Shown here piece after piece: positions 1 through 8,465 of a stretch of DNA of 33,406 nucleotides (positions are counted from its first letter, which is position 1; the number at the start of each line of letters is the position of its first letter). The position numbers and the translations under genes are program-made. The stretch is from Sideroxydans sp. GTDB lineage: Bacteria > Pseudomonadota > Gammaproteobacteria > Burkholderiales > Gallionellaceae. The stretch spans positions 1-33,406 of the forward strand of contig JABFSI010000037.1 in assembly GCA_013140695.1 (NCBI GenBank), in the 5' to 3' direction. The notes beneath the pieces are model-generated. The model was not told the origin of the DNA, searched no databases, and was given only the letters and a program-made list of their open reading frames with translations.

Positions 1-928
1 AGCCCGCTTTCTCCATCTTCATTTCTTGACCGTGCGCATCGCGCACCACACAACCCAATTCGGCACGAATGTGACCAATGCGCGTAAGGGGAAATTTAAG
101 TTGTTCCGCCAGCGCGGCCAGCACATCACGCTGACTTTCTGATGCGGTGAAGCACAACTCGTAATCATCGCCGCCGGACAACGCGCAACGCAATGCAACC
201 TCCTCTTCAACGCTATCATCCACGCACGGTATCAATGTCGCTTCAACTTCCGCGCCCACCTGTGAGCGCGCCAAGATATGTCCAAGGTCAGCTAGCAAAC
301 CATCCGAAATATCGATGGCACTATGCGCAATCCCGCGCAACGCCAAGCCCAATGCGACACGCGGTTGTGGTTGATGCAGCGCCTTCAAACATGCATCGCG
401 CACCTCACCATAGAATTTAATTTTTCCTTGCAAATTGGCGAGCCCCAACGCCGCTTGCCCCAGCTTGCCCGACACCCAAATATCATCTCCCACCTGTGCG
501 CCATCGCGGCGCAACGCTTTGCCACATGGCACTTCGCCCATGATGGTGACGCATAAGTTAAGCGGGCCACGTGTCGTGTCCCCGCCGATGAGTTCCACCC
601 CGTTGTCGTCTGCCAACGCAAAGAATCCTGCGCTGAATTTTTGCAACCACTCATCATCTATCGTAGGAAGCGACAAAGACAGCGTCGCCCAACGCGGCAC
701 CGCCCCCATCGCCGCAAGGTCAGATAAATTCACCGCCAGCGTTTTGTGTCCCAACTTAAACGGATCGGCATCCGCAAAAAAATGCGTGCCACTCACCAGC
801 ATGTCAGTGGAGATGGCCAGCTCTTTACCCTCTGAAATTCTAACGAGCGCTGCATCATCACCCACCCCCAGTTCCGCACTGGGCGTGGGGCGAGTGAAAT
901 AGGTTTGGATGAGATCGAATTCCGACAT
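1..928 (-). CDS. thiL: Thiamine-monophosphate kinase, C-terminus cut by window edge
   Basis: ThiL phosphorylates thiamine monophosphate to thiamine pyrophosphate with ATP in the cytoplasm. Reading the minus strand from the ATG at 928 gives about 309 open codons running off the left edge; the family is about 320-330 residues, so only a short C-terminal piece is missing. Family motifs are visible: GVGDDAALV near residue 22, [12 protein letters not shown] near 40, then [10 protein letters not shown] and GGDDYELCF in the second half. The ATG lies three bases past the stop of the upstream nuclease gene. Its weak ribosome site (TAGG) overlaps that TAG stop, so translation is probably coupled. It would end the nrdR-rib-nusB-thiL run. 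Identification is firm; only the C-terminus is unseen. Confidence 0.95.
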   Translation of the reverse strand, partial: MSEFDLIQTYFTRPTPSAELGVGDDAALVRISEGKELAISTDMLVSGTHFFADADPFKLGHKTLAVNLSDLAAMGAVPRWATLSLSLPTIDDEWLQKFSAGFFALADDNGVELIGGDTTRGPLNLCVTIMGEVPCGKALRRDGAQVGDDIWVSGKLGQAALGLANLQGKIKFYGEVRDACLKALHQPQPRVALGLALRGIAHSAIDISDGLLADLGHILARSQVGAEVEATLIPCVDDSVEEEVALRCALSGGDDYELCFTASESQRDVLAALAEQLKFPLTRIGHIRAELGCVVRDAHGQEMKMEKAG

Positions 929-931
929 GAC

Positions 932-2638
932 CTACGACAATTGAGCAATACGCCATACTGCCGTGGCTAATTTAGCCATCTGTTTTTGCCGCATAGCAAT
1001 TCGCTCAGGGGTCCAGTCAACATTGTCGGCGGCAACTTTAGATGTGAGTTGAAAATGGCTTGCTGCAAATACTGCTTTCTTAACCGAAAACGCGGCATTA
1101 CCAATATCTCGATTTGAGCTTTTATCCAGCAGAACCATATTGCCCAGTCGATAAACCATAGCATCGGCTTCTTCGTCATTAAAAGCATCCCAGCCAACTT
1201 CTGGGCTTTGAGGAAGAATGTGTTCCACACTCAATGCAACATTATCAAAATCTTGTTCTTGACCACCCGCTTGTTTTTCCAGTGCACATAAAACGTAACG
1301 AACAATTTTTGGATTTCGCGTCCGAAACACTTTCTCCGTAAAACTAATACTGAATGTTTCATCGTTAGGATAAATGGCTTTCATACCCATCAAAGCCTCA
1401 CTGGCATTAGTGTATTCGCCGTGAGTAATCTTTTGAGCAACAGAAAAATACACTCGTTCTTGTTCGTTGGGTGACTGACCGCCAATGACGTTGTATCTCA
1501 TCGAAATCACCACGCAACCACGCAACAACGACTCAAATTCGCTATCCGAAAATTTACGGCGAGCCGCAACAATCAAAGGAAAAGGCTGTTTGACGCCGAA
1601 CAACCTTAACTCACGCACATAACCTTTTAATTTGGTATTCCATAGCGATGCTTCTGGCGAAGTTAATGCCAAATAAACATCCATGTCTTCTTCCATGCCG
1701 CGCAACAACTCAAATACCGCATCTCGACTGCCAACCTTGTCACGAATGGCTTTGAATAACTCGGCTTTCCGTACAAAGGCACGCCGACTCATCCAGTGCA
1801 CCCGTAAAAAATCAGGGAAACTCTCGCTACCTAGTCGGCCTACCATCGCTTCCCAACGGTCTTCCAATACTTTCATCTCATGAGCATGTTCCGTATTGCG
1901 ATGTAGCAATGAAAATAGATAATTTTTCAACAGATCTGTAGAGGAAAGCTTTACACCTCGCGCATTCAGGGTCTCAAACACCTTGTACGCATTCAATTCG
2001 TCGGTAACATTTATTACCGTAAAAAATAAGCGGTCGCTCATATTTTCAACCAAGCTTGCCAACACAACTCCTGCATCACCCTTTGATTCTTTTAGATATT
2101 GAGTAACACGTGTATCAAACCATTCAAACGCCTTCCTCAATCCATGTTCAGAGGCTTTAAATCCACGTACAGGCAAATGTCCTAATGGCACAAGATAAGT
2201 TTGAAAATAATCATTGTTGTTACGATTGAGTGTCAGCTTTGAACGAGGCACCAATGTCACAGGATCTAGGTAGCCAATATATGTTTGGCGTATTTGCTCG
2301 ATCCGTTGTTGATTGTTCGCAGCGTTATCCCCCCCCTCAACCAATTTGTGCAAGTTTTTCAAAGCTGCCAACACAATCAAACTCAAGGTAGTCAATCGTT
2401 GCTGACCATCAATCACATCAAACACTTTGTCATCACTCGACTGCAGCACCAAATACCCCATGTAGTGAGCAGGTTCACCGCCTTCGCTTACAGTTGCCAA
2501 AATATCAGCCCACAAATCTTCCCACTCGGTTTCTGTCCAACTGTAATCGCGTTGAAATGGGGGGATTTTGTATGTCAAACCATTGCCGATTAACTTTCGG
2601 TATGTATTATTTTCCGTCTTAAAGTTTGTGGCTGACAT
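932..2638 (-). CDS. DUF262/DUF1524 GmrSD-like HNH nuclease
   Basis: 568 residues with the two halves typical of GmrSD-type proteins on one chain. The N-terminal DUF262 part has IPPFQRDYSW (25-34), the nucleotide-handling motif DGQQR (77-81) and a later FETLNARG block. The C-terminal DUF1524 part has an HNH-like site: EHILPQ (His473), RLGN (Asn500) and SSNRD (Asn509). Relatives include type IV restriction enzymes cutting modified DNA and the phosphorothioate-sensing SspE; which substrate applies here cannot be told. A good AGGAG site sits five bases before the ATG. The gene lies inside the nusB-thiL pair. It looks AT-rich: hand counts of two 60-base lines gave 40-42% GC, against 57-62% for lines in ribH and thiL. 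No partner methylase or dnd/ssp gene is nearby. Family is sure, defence role inferred. Confidence 0.9.
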   Translation of the reverse strand: MSATNFKTENNTYRKLIGNGLTYKIPPFQRDYSWTETEWEDLWADILATVSEGGEPAHYMGYLVLQSSDDKVFDVIDGQQRLTTLSLIVLAALKNLHKLVEGGDNAANNQQRIEQIRQTYIGYLDPVTLVPRSKLTLNRNNNDYFQTYLVPLGHLPVRGFKASEHGLRKAFEWFDTRVTQYLKESKGDAGVVLASLVENMSDRLFFTVINVTDELNAYKVFETLNARGVKLSSTDLLKNYLFSLLHRNTEHAHEMKVLEDRWEAMVGRLGSESFPDFLRVHWMSRRAFVRKAELFKAIRDKVGSRDAVFELLRGMEEDMDVYLALTSPEASLWNTKLKGYVRELRLFGVKQPFPLIVAARRKFSDSEFESLLRGCVVISMRYNVIGGQSPNEQERVYFSVAQKITHGEYTNASEALMGMKAIYPNDETFSISFTEKVFRTRNPKIVRYVLCALEKQAGGQEQDFDNVALSVEHILPQSPEVGWDAFNDEEADAMVYRLGNMVLLDKSSNRDIGNAAFSVKKAVFAASHFQLTSKVAADNVDWTPERIAMRQKQMAKLATAVWRIAQLS

Positions 2639-2674
2639 GGCATCTCCTAATGTGAGGCGAAAGCTTTATTTCTG

Positions 2675-3133
2675 TCACTTAATGTTTGTCGACACTTCAA
2701 CAGCGCGCACTTGCGTCGCGAGTTTGTCCAGTACGCCATTAACAAACTTATGCCCATCACTTCCGCCGAAAGTTTTGGCGAGTTCGACGGCTTCGTTGAT
2801 GACGACGCGATACGGCACTTCGGGTTGATGAATCAATTCATACGCGCCCACGAGCAACACGGAAAATTCGACGGGGCTTAATTCATGCACGGCACGATCC
2901 AAGTGGGGTGCAATTTTTTCGGCCAGCATTTCGTTGTGTTCAATCGTGCCGCGCAACAGCTGGCTGAATAAGGCGAGGTCATAACGCCCAATGCTTTTTT
3001 CTGCGAGGGTGGCTTTTTCAATGAGCGAGGCAGGTTTGGCAGATAAGCGCCATTCATATACGCCTTGCATAGCCAGTTCGCGCGCGCGATGGCGTAAGCT
3101 TTTAGCAGGGCTTGCACTTTTGATTTCACTCAT
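2675..3133 (-). CDS. nusB: Transcription antitermination factor NusB
   Basis: 152 residues, within the usual size range. NusB is an all-helical RNA-binding protein that pairs with NusE (ribosomal protein S10) on boxA to stop premature termination of rRNA operons. The family N-terminus is clear ([18 protein letters not shown]), as are the central [24 protein letters not shown] block and the [10 protein letters not shown] end, cited here as landmarks. The ATG overlaps the ribH stop as ATGA, so the two are probably translationally coupled. The ribH-nusB order is widespread in proteobacteria. Normally thiL follows; here a DUF262 gene begins 36 bases downstream. Confidence 0.96.
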   Translation of the reverse strand: MSEIKSASPAKSLRHRARELAMQGVYEWRLSAKPASLIEKATLAEKSIGRYDLALFSQLLRGTIEHNEMLAEKIAPHLDRAVHELSPVEFSVLLVGAYELIHQPEVPYRVVINEAVELAKTFGGSDGHKFVNGVLDKLATQVRAVEVSTNIK

Positions 3134-3582
3134 GAAAATTCCTTCAATAAATTAACCATCTCAATTGCCACTAATGCGGCTTCTGCGCCCTTTACATTCA
3201 TGCGCACTTCGGCTTGTTCGTCGGTGTTGGTGGTGAGGATGGCGTTGGCGATAGGGACACCACTGTGGAGTTGCACTTCGCCCACGCCGCGTGCGGATTC
3301 GTTGCACACGATTTCAAAGTGGAAGGTGTCGCCACGGATGACGGCGCCGAGTGCAATGAGCGCGTCGAATTTGCGTGACTGCGCCATGCTTTGCAACGCC
3401 AACGGAATCTCCAGCGCACCTGGCACGGTGGCGAGTGTGATGTCGTCTTCACTCACGCCGCTCTTCACCAGCTGCATAAAACAAGCGGCTAACAATCCTT
3501 CACACACGACTGGATTAAAACGGCTTTGCACGATGCCGATGCGCATGCCTGTGCCGTTTAGGTTTTGTTTGATTTCTTTCAT
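3130..3582 (-). CDS. ribH: 6,7-dimethyl-8-ribityllumazine synthase
   Basis: 150 residues. RibH condenses 5-amino-6-ribitylaminouracil with 3,4-dihydroxy-2-butanone 4-phosphate, the penultimate riboflavin step, in large oligomeric shells. Visible motifs are [12 protein letters not shown] near the start, [12 protein letters not shown], and [14 protein letters not shown], whose His is the catalytic proton-transfer residue of the family. The frame stays open upstream to 3669, but the ATG at 3582 is chosen: it overlaps the ribBX stop as ATGA, has AAAGGATG just before it, and gives the normal family N-terminus. Its substrates come from the neighbouring ribBX and ribD products. Confidence 0.96.
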   Translation of the reverse strand: MKEIKQNLNGTGMRIGIVQSRFNPVVCEGLLAACFMQLVKSGVSEDDITLATVPGALEIPLALQSMAQSRKFDALIALGAVIRGDTFHFEIVCNESARGVGEVQLHSGVPIANAILTTNTDEQAEVRMNVKGAEAALVAIEMVNLLKEFS

Positions 3583-4682
3583 TTCGCATCCTTTGATGAG
3601 CAGTAACTTACAATTTCTAAACCGAAGCCAGCCATGCTTGGCATTTTGTGCGGGGTGGCAATGACGCACATTTTTCCCACGCCCACATCACGCAAAATTT
3701 GCGCGCCAATGCCGTAATTTTTTGGGTCCCACTTCGGTGTAGCGTTGCCCACGTGCGTGCCGAGTGCGCGCGCCAACAACACTTCGGGTGTTTCATCTTG
3801 ATGCATCAACACCAACACGCCACTCGATGCGGCGCTAATTTTTAGCAGCGCTTCATGCACGCTGGTGCTTTTAGCAAAGCTCGCTTGCTCCATAAAGTCC
3901 ATCACTGACAGGGGTTCATGCACGCGCACCAGTGTTTCAAATTCGGGGCGGATGTCGCCCCTCACCAAAGCCAAATGCGTGCGCTGCGTGCTTTTGTCTG
4001 AATAGGCGAACAGCTCGAATTCGCCATACGCAGTCTGTACAGTGCGCTGCCCTACGCGCTCCACTAAAGGCTCGTTGTGAATGCGATATTCAATCAAGTC
4101 GGCGATGGTGCCGATTTTTAAGCCATGTTGTTTGGCGAACGGAATGAGATCGGGCAGGCGTGCCATCTCGCCATCTTCTTTCAAAATTTCGCAGATGACC
4201 GCAGCAGGTGTGACACCTGCCAATTGAGCCAAATCGCAACCTGCTTCGGTATGCCCAGCACGTACCAACACACCGCCCTCTTTCGCCATCAACGGGAAGA
4301 TGTGTCCGGGTTGCACGATGTCAGCGGGCTGCGCATTTTTATTCGCGGCGGCAAGCACGGTACGCGCTCTATCCGCTGCGGAGATACCGGTGGTGACGCC
4401 TGTTGCCGCTTCGATGCTCAAAGTAAAGTTGGTCGCCAAGGGCAAGCCGTTTTCACGCACCATCAGGGGCAGGGCTAACTGTTTGCAGTGTGCTTGCGTT
4501 AAGGTGAGACAAATCAAGCCGCGCGCATGCTTGGCCATGAAGTTAATCATCTCTGGGGTGGCAAACTCCGCTGCGAATACGAGGTCGCCTTCGTTCTCAC
4601 GGTCCTCTTCATCCACCAACACAACCATGCGTCCGGCGCGAATTTCTTCAATGATTTCTTGTATGGGTGCGACTTCGGTCAT
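3579..4682 (-). CDS. ribB: DHBP synthase with degenerate cyclohydrolase II domain (RibBX type)
   Basis: 367 residues. The N-terminal half (about 1-205) is 3,4-dihydroxy-2-butanone 4-phosphate synthase, converting ribulose 5-phosphate to the four-carbon riboflavin precursor. The acidic [11 protein letters not shown] loop, TNFTLSIEA and [11 protein letters not shown] are all intact. The C-terminal half (about 210-367) aligns with GTP cyclohydrolase II but lacks its active site. Where RibA has three zinc cysteines after RVHSE, this protein reads [20 protein letters not shown] with no cysteine, and the following HRQEGR-type motif is also gone. This matches the RibBX hybrids known from proteobacteria, whose X domain has no settled role. 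A true RibA must be encoded elsewhere. It lies five bases after ribE and overlaps ribH. Confidence 0.93.
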   Translation of the reverse strand: MTEVAPIQEIIEEIRAGRMVVLVDEEDRENEGDLVFAAEFATPEMINFMAKHARGLICLTLTQAHCKQLALPLMVRENGLPLATNFTLSIEAATGVTTGISAADRARTVLAAANKNAQPADIVQPGHIFPLMAKEGGVLVRAGHTEAGCDLAQLAGVTPAAVICEILKEDGEMARLPDLIPFAKQHGLKIGTIADLIEYRIHNEPLVERVGQRTVQTAYGEFELFAYSDKSTQRTHLALVRGDIRPEFETLVRVHEPLSVMDFMEQASFAKSTSVHEALLKISAASSGVLVLMHQDETPEVLLARALGTHVGNATPKWDPKNYGIGAQILRDVGVGKMCVIATPHKMPSMAGFGLEIVSYCSSKDAK

Positions 4683-4687
4683 TTCAA

Positions 4688-5284
4688 TTACTCTTTCTCT
4701 GCTTGCAGCATGCGTTCTACATAGCGCGCAATCAGGTCAATTTCCAGATTCACCTGTGCGCCCGTTTTTAATTCATTCAATGTGGTCACTTCCAAAGTAT
4801 GAGGAATAAGATTCACTTCAAATTCATGGCCTGCCACACGATTAACCGTCAGGCTTACTCCGTTGATGGTGATAGAGCCTTTGGTCGCGATGAATTTAGA
4901 GAGGACTTCAGGCGCACGCACAATCAAGCGCCAGCTCTCGCCAATGTCATTAAAGGCAATCACCTCGCCCACGCCATCCACGTGCCCACTTACCAGATGT
5001 CCGCCCAATCTATCGGACAGGCGCAAGGCTTTCTCCAGATTGACGTGCTTACCTTTCTCTCCCAAACCTGTGGTGCAACTCAAGGTTTCACGCGAGACGT
5101 CGACGATGAAGTCATTACCGACGATTTCGATAACGGTCAGGCACACGCCATTCACCGCGATGCTGTCGCCCGTTTCGACATCATCCAGACCCAGCACTTC
5201 GGTCGCAATCATGATGCGCAATCCCCCTACACGGTCTTGCACGGATTTGATGAGCCCTGCGTCTGCAATGATTCCACTAAACAT
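4688..5284 (-). CDS. ribE: Riboflavin synthase alpha chain
   Basis: 198 residues. It dismutates two molecules of 6,7-dimethyl-8-ribityllumazine into riboflavin and the pyrimidine recycled by RibH. The two lumazine-binding repeats are plain: the first starts MFSGII (usually MFTGII) with NGVCLTV, the second contains GHLVSGHVDGVGEV and NGVSLTVN. It is usually named ribE in betaproteobacteria and ribC in E. coli. An AAGGAG ribosome site lies eight bases before the ATG. A 125-bp inverted-repeat element begins only six bases upstream of that site, so this gene could be influenced by the element's RNA folding. Confidence 0.96.
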   Translation of the reverse strand: MFSGIIADAGLIKSVQDRVGGLRIMIATEVLGLDDVETGDSIAVNGVCLTVIEIVGNDFIVDVSRETLSCTTGLGEKGKHVNLEKALRLSDRLGGHLVSGHVDGVGEVIAFNDIGESWRLIVRAPEVLSKFIATKGSITINGVSLTVNRVAGHEFEVNLIPHTLEVTTLNELKTGAQVNLEIDLIARYVERMLQAEKE

Positions 5285-5303
5285 GCTTAATTCTCCTTGC
5301 TAC

Positions 5304-5428
5304 CGTCATTCCCGCGAAAGCGGGAATCCAGCAAAACAAATAGCTCGCGAAGCGAACAAAATCTTGAGATTGACCCGCTACGCGGGGATTTTTATATCAA
5401 CTGGATTCCCGCTTTCGCGGGAATGACG
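5304..5428. repeat. 125-bp element with 28-bp perfect inverted ends (MITE/REP-like)
   Basis: Bases 5304-5331 and 5401-5428 are exact reverse complements over 28 bases. Each end is itself a palindrome: ATTCCCGC, a GAAA loop, then GCGGGAAT (5308-5327 in the left copy). The 69-base middle adds two small palindromes, near 5343-5355 and at 5373-5386 (CCCGC-TACG-CGGGG). This repeat type, which translates to VIPAKAGIQ, is scattered through many proteobacterial genomes and resembles Neisseria dRS3-like elements; that is family knowledge, not a search result. The right end lies inside the 3' end of ribD and the left end stops just before the ribE ribosome site. No transposase is nearby. Confidence 0.9.
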
Positions 5429-6531
5429 AGCTTATTTTTCACGCGCGCAGTGATGCGCAAATCTTTCCCCACCTGCCGCACATCCTGCCACGTTAATTCC
5501 ACTCGCTGATTCAATTGCGTCAATTCACCCAGAGTAGCTAACCCACGCGCGGCGTCGCCTAATAATTGCGGCGCGAGATACAGCACAAGCTCGTCTACCA
5601 ACCCTGATTTCAGTAATGCGCCATTCAACGTGCCGCCCGCCTCAACCAGCACTTCATTGATGCCACGCTGCGCCAAGTCGCGCAATACGCTAGGCAAATC
5701 AATTCCAGATTCAACACGTGGCATCACACTCACAGATGCACCCAGCGCGCGCAATGCGCTGTGCTTTTGAGTATCGTTAGATGCGGTGTAAATCAAAGCG
5801 CTGCCTCCACCCGTGAGGGAGGGAGCGAGTACGCGAGCATTCAAAGAGATGCGCAACTCGCTATCCAACACCACGCGCAGCGGTTGTCGCGTCGCACCGC
5901 TATCGCGCACATTAAGCTGCGGATCATCTGCCAACACCGTGCCAATACCCGTGAGCACGGCACAAGAACGCGCACGCCACTGTTGCACATCCTGCCGCGC
6001 CGCATCCCCCGTTATCCATTGACTCACGCCGTTCGCCAATGCCGTGCGGCCATCTAAACTGCTGGCGATTTTGCTACGCACCCACGGTATGCCGCGCGTC
6101 ATACGTGAGACGAAGCCAATATTCAGTTCACGTGCCTCCGCTTCCATCAATCCGCATTCGGCGGCGATACCTGCTGCTTTCAATTTGGCGATACCCCGCC
6201 CTGCGACCAATGGATTCGGGTCTTGCATGGCGACCACCACCCGCGCCACACCCGCCGCAATGAGCGCATCCGCACACGGCGGTGTGCGTCCGTGGTGACT
6301 GCACGGCTCTAACGTGACATAGGCGGTTGCACCACGAGCAGCCTTACCTGCCGCGCGCAAGGCATGTACTTCCGCATGCGGCTCCCCCGCACGCTCATGC
6401 CAACCTTCGGCGATATTTTTGTCATCTTTGACCAACACACAGCCAACACGAGGATTAGGGGAAGTTGTATTCAACCCACGTTGCGCCAATTGCAACGCAA
6501 GCGCCATCCACCGACTGTCGTCTAGCAGCAT
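5392..6531 (-). CDS. ribD: Riboflavin biosynthesis deaminase/reductase RibD
   Basis: 379 residues, slightly longer than the usual 360-370. The N-terminal deaminase (about 1-145) has zinc ligands in HAEV (His52, Glu54 catalytic) and PCSHHGRTPPC (Cys77, Cys86). The C-terminal reductase has SKIASSLDGRTA, WITGDAARQDVQ and VEAGGTLNGALL. Together they turn diaminohydroxy-ribosylaminopyrimidine 5'-phosphate into 5-amino-6-ribitylamino-uracil phosphate. The normal protein should end near DLRITARVK. The last residues here (VIPAKAGIQ, then LI) are encoded by the right end of the 5304-5428 repeat, so the original stop has been replaced. The start is two bases after the nrdR stop. Function is firm, and the tail is probably harmless. 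Confidence 0.96.
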   Translation of the reverse strand: MLLDDSRWMALALQLAQRGLNTTSPNPRVGCVLVKDDKNIAEGWHERAGEPHAEVHALRAAGKAARGATAYVTLEPCSHHGRTPPCADALIAAGVARVVVAMQDPNPLVAGRGIAKLKAAGIAAECGLMEAEARELNIGFVSRMTRGIPWVRSKIASSLDGRTALANGVSQWITGDAARQDVQQWRARSCAVLTGIGTVLADDPQLNVRDSGATRQPLRVVLDSELRISLNARVLAPSLTGGGSALIYTASNDTQKHSALRALGASVSVMPRVESGIDLPSVLRDLAQRGINEVLVEAGGTLNGALLKSGLVDELVLYLAPQLLGDAARGLATLGELTQLNQRVELTWQDVRQVGKDLRITARVKNKLVIPAKAGIQLI

Positions 6532-6533
6532 GG

Positions 6534-7010
6534 CTAATCACTCTTGCGCCGACGTACGGGCGTTTTACGCATGGCATCCACTGCGTCAGTGAAGTCATCC
6601 ACGTCTTGAAAACTTTTATACACGGAAGCAAAACGAATGTAGGCAACCTTATCCAGCTTCAACAATTCTTTCATGACCATTTCACCAATCTGACGCGAGC
6701 CGATTTCGCGCTCGCCAAATGCAAAAACTTTTTGCGTGATGTGGTCGATGGCGACATCCACTAACTCGGTAGGCACAGGACGTTTGTGCAACGCCCGATT
6801 GAAACTGGTGCGTAATTTTGATTCATCGAACTCGCTACGCATGCCGTTCTGCTTAACCACTTGAGGCATGCGCAACTCGACATTTTCAAACGTGGTGAAG
6901 CGTTTTTCGCACAACAAACAACGACGACGACGACGCACACTGTCGCCTTCTTCGCTTTCGCGCGTATCAATAACTTGCGTATCGGGGTGTTTGCAGAAAG
7001 GGCATTTCAT
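6534..7010 (-). CDS. nrdR: Transcriptional repressor NrdR
   Basis: 158 residues, normal length. NrdR represses ribonucleotide reductase operons when its ATP-cone senses dATP/ATP. The N-terminal zinc ribbon has Cys3, Cys6, Cys31 and Cys34, with an arginine run (RRRRR) just before the second pair and RFTTFE after it. The ATP-cone follows at roughly 49-139, beginning with the VVKQNG segment, and the tail is basic. It is the first gene after glyA, and ribD begins two bases downstream. glyA-nrdR-ribD is a common order in beta- and gammaproteobacteria. No NrdR-box pair was found in the window, so its targets lie elsewhere. Confidence 0.97.
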   Translation of the reverse strand: MKCPFCKHPDTQVIDTRESEEGDSVRRRRRCLLCEKRFTTFENVELRMPQVVKQNGMRSEFDESKLRTSFNRALHKRPVPTELVDVAIDHITQKVFAFGEREIGSRQIGEMVMKELLKLDKVAYIRFASVYKSFQDVDDFTDAVDAMRKTPVRRRKSD

Positions 7011-7025
7011 AATTGGGAAGAGTGG

Positions 7026-7076
7026 AGGGGGAAGAGTAAAGGGAAGGGTTCGGCTTTTACCCTTCTCCCTTCCCCC
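7026..7076. terminator. G-rich/C-rich hairpin between glyA and nrdR
   Basis: An imperfect inverted repeat fills most of the 74-base gap. A left arm of GGGGGAAG and AAGGGT blocks (7026-7049) faces ACCCTTCTCCCTTCCCCC (7059-7076) across a short loop. There is no clear T run on the minus strand, so it may attenuate rather than end glyA transcription. The layout resembles the inverted repeats at 21925-22004 and 29615-29664. Confidence 0.5.
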
Positions 7077-7084
7077 AGCTCACA

Positions 7085-8332
7085 TTAGGCTCCGTAAACT
7101 GGGAAAGCCGTCGTCAGTTTCTTCACTTCACCGACTACGCGTGCGATCACGGCTTCATCGTTCGGCGCATCCAACACGTCGGCGATGAGGTGAGCCAATT
7201 TTTCAGCTTCCAATTCTTTGAAGCCACGTGTCGTCATCGCTGGAGAACCGATACGGATGCCGGAGGTCACGAATGGTTTTTCCGGATCGTTAGGGATAGC
7301 GTTTTTGTTCACGGTGATGTGTGCTTTGCCCAAAGCGGCTTCTGCATCTTTGCCGGTCAACTTCTTGGCACGCAAGTCAACAAGGAACACATGGCTGTCA
7401 GTGCGGCCCGAAACGATGCGCACACCGCGCTCTGTCAGCACTTTCGCCATCACGCGGGCATTGTCGATCACTTGTTTTTGGTAAGCCTTGAATTCGCTAC
7501 TCGCCGCTTCTTTGAATGCCACCGCCTTGGCCGCGATGACGTGCATCAAAGGTCCACCTTGCAGTTGCGGGAAGATGGCAGAGTTCAATGCTTTTTCGTG
7601 TTCCGCTTTAGCCAAGATCAAACCGCCACGAGGGCCACGCAAGGTCTTGTGGGTGGTGGTGGTCACGAAGTCAGCGATGCCGACTGGGCTTGGGTAGTAT
7701 CCTGCCGCGATCAGACCTGCGTAGTGCGCCATGTCCACGAACAGATAAGCGCCGACGCTGTCGGCAATGGCGCGGAAACGCTTCCAGTCGATGACCAGCG
7801 CGTAAGCAGAAGCACCTGCCACGATCATCTTGGGCTTGTGTTCGGTCGCCAAAGCTTGCACTTGGTCGTAATCGATCTCTTCTTTGTCGTTAAGACCGTA
7901 CTGGATGGCGTTGTACAACTTGCCGCTGATGTTCACCGATGCACCGTGGGTCAAGTGACCGCCATGCGCCAAGCTCATTCCAAGGATGGTGTCGCCGGGT
8001 TTCAAGACAGACACATAAACGCCTTGGTTAGCCTGCGAACCGGAGTGCGGTTGCACGTTGGCATATTCCGCACCGAACAACGCCTTTGCGCGGTCGATGG
8101 CCAGTTGTTCAGCGATGTCCACATACTCACAACCGCCGTAGTAACGCTTGGCAGGATAACCTTCCGCATACTTGTTGGTGAGTTGACTGCCTTGCGCTTC
8201 CATCACCGCTGGGCTGGTGTAGTTTTCGGAAGCGATCAGCTCGATGTGATCTTCTTGACGCTGGGTTTCTTGTTGAATTGATTTCCACAATTCAGGGTCG
8301 ACGACAGCGAGGGTGTTTTTGCGCGAGAACAT
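7085..8332 (-). CDS. glyA: Serine hydroxymethyltransferase
   Basis: 415 residues, the standard bacterial length. This PLP enzyme interconverts serine and glycine while passing a one-carbon unit to tetrahydrofolate, feeding purine, thymidylate and methionine synthesis. The PLP lysine is Lys229 in [14 protein letters not shown]. Other landmarks are [14 protein letters not shown] near residue 32, [15 protein letters not shown] and [13 protein letters not shown]. It stands at the head of the minus-strand run, with an 88-base leader and its own candidate promoter between it and the FecR-gene terminator. The upstream GAAGGC before the ATG is a modest ribosome site. Confidence 0.98.
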   Translation of the reverse strand: MFSRKNTLAVVDPELWKSIQQETQRQEDHIELIASENYTSPAVMEAQGSQLTNKYAEGYPAKRYYGGCEYVDIAEQLAIDRAKALFGAEYANVQPHSGSQANQGVYVSVLKPGDTILGMSLAHGGHLTHGASVNISGKLYNAIQYGLNDKEEIDYDQVQALATEHKPKMIVAGASAYALVIDWKRFRAIADSVGAYLFVDMAHYAGLIAAGYYPSPVGIADFVTTTTHKTLRGPRGGLILAKAEHEKALNSAIFPQLQGGPLMHVIAAKAVAFKEAASSEFKAYQKQVIDNARVMAKVLTERGVRIVSGRTDSHVFLVDLRAKKLTGKDAEAALGKAHITVNKNAIPNDPEKPFVTSGIRIGSPAMTTRGFKELEAEKLAHLIADVLDAPNDEAVIARVVGEVKKLTTAFPVYGA

Positions 8333-8373
8333 GAGAAGCCTTCCAGATTAAAAGTGAACAAAGAAAGGCGCGC

Positions 8374-8400
8374 ATTTTATCACGGCAGCCACGCCTGCCG
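8374..8400 (-). promoter_or_regulatory. Candidate glyA promoter (extended -10) with adjacent dyad
   Basis: The minus strand reads TGATAAAAT (8382-8374), fitting an extended -10 (TGnTAnAAT), about 40 bases before the glyA ATG. Directly upstream is a perfect six-base dyad, CGGCAG/CTGCCG (8383-8400). A -35 at good spacing is not obvious, as extended -10 promoters allow. The dyad could be an operator; no regulator can be named. Confidence 0.4.
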
Positions 8401-8420
8401 CAGACAAGAAAAGCCCAATA

Positions 8421-8447
8421 AAAAGCCGCCCTCACGGGGCGGCTTTT
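8421..8447 (-). terminator. Rho-independent terminator of the LysM-FecR gene
   Basis: AAAAGCCGCCC (8421-8431) and GGGCGGCTTTT (8437-8447) form an 11-bp perfect stem with a five-base loop, 18 bases past the minus-strand stop at 8466. On the minus strand the stem ends in a T-rich run (TTTTTA). It separates the envelope/signalling pair from glyA. The A and T flanks could let it work both ways, but no plus-strand gene ends here. Confidence 0.88.
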
Positions 8448-8465
8448 GCTCACACGCAGTGTTAA

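Noticed and set aside
435..902. 155-residue plus-strand open frame
   Set aside because: It is the reverse reading of thiL, whose motifs are unmistakable on the minus strand.
5285..5391. FMN riboswitch upstream of ribE
   Set aside because: The gap is filled by the inverted-repeat element. None of the conserved RFN-element blocks were seen here or before ribD.
5304..5428. Two palindromic repeats considered as a CRISPR fragment
   Set aside because: The two copies are inverted, not direct. There is one 69-base interval only, and the copies match the VIPAKAGIQ repeat type; no cas genes are present.
7190..8281. 363-residue plus-strand open frame across glyA
   Set aside because: It is antisense to the strongly conserved glyA coding sequence, has no family features and reflects glyA codon bias.
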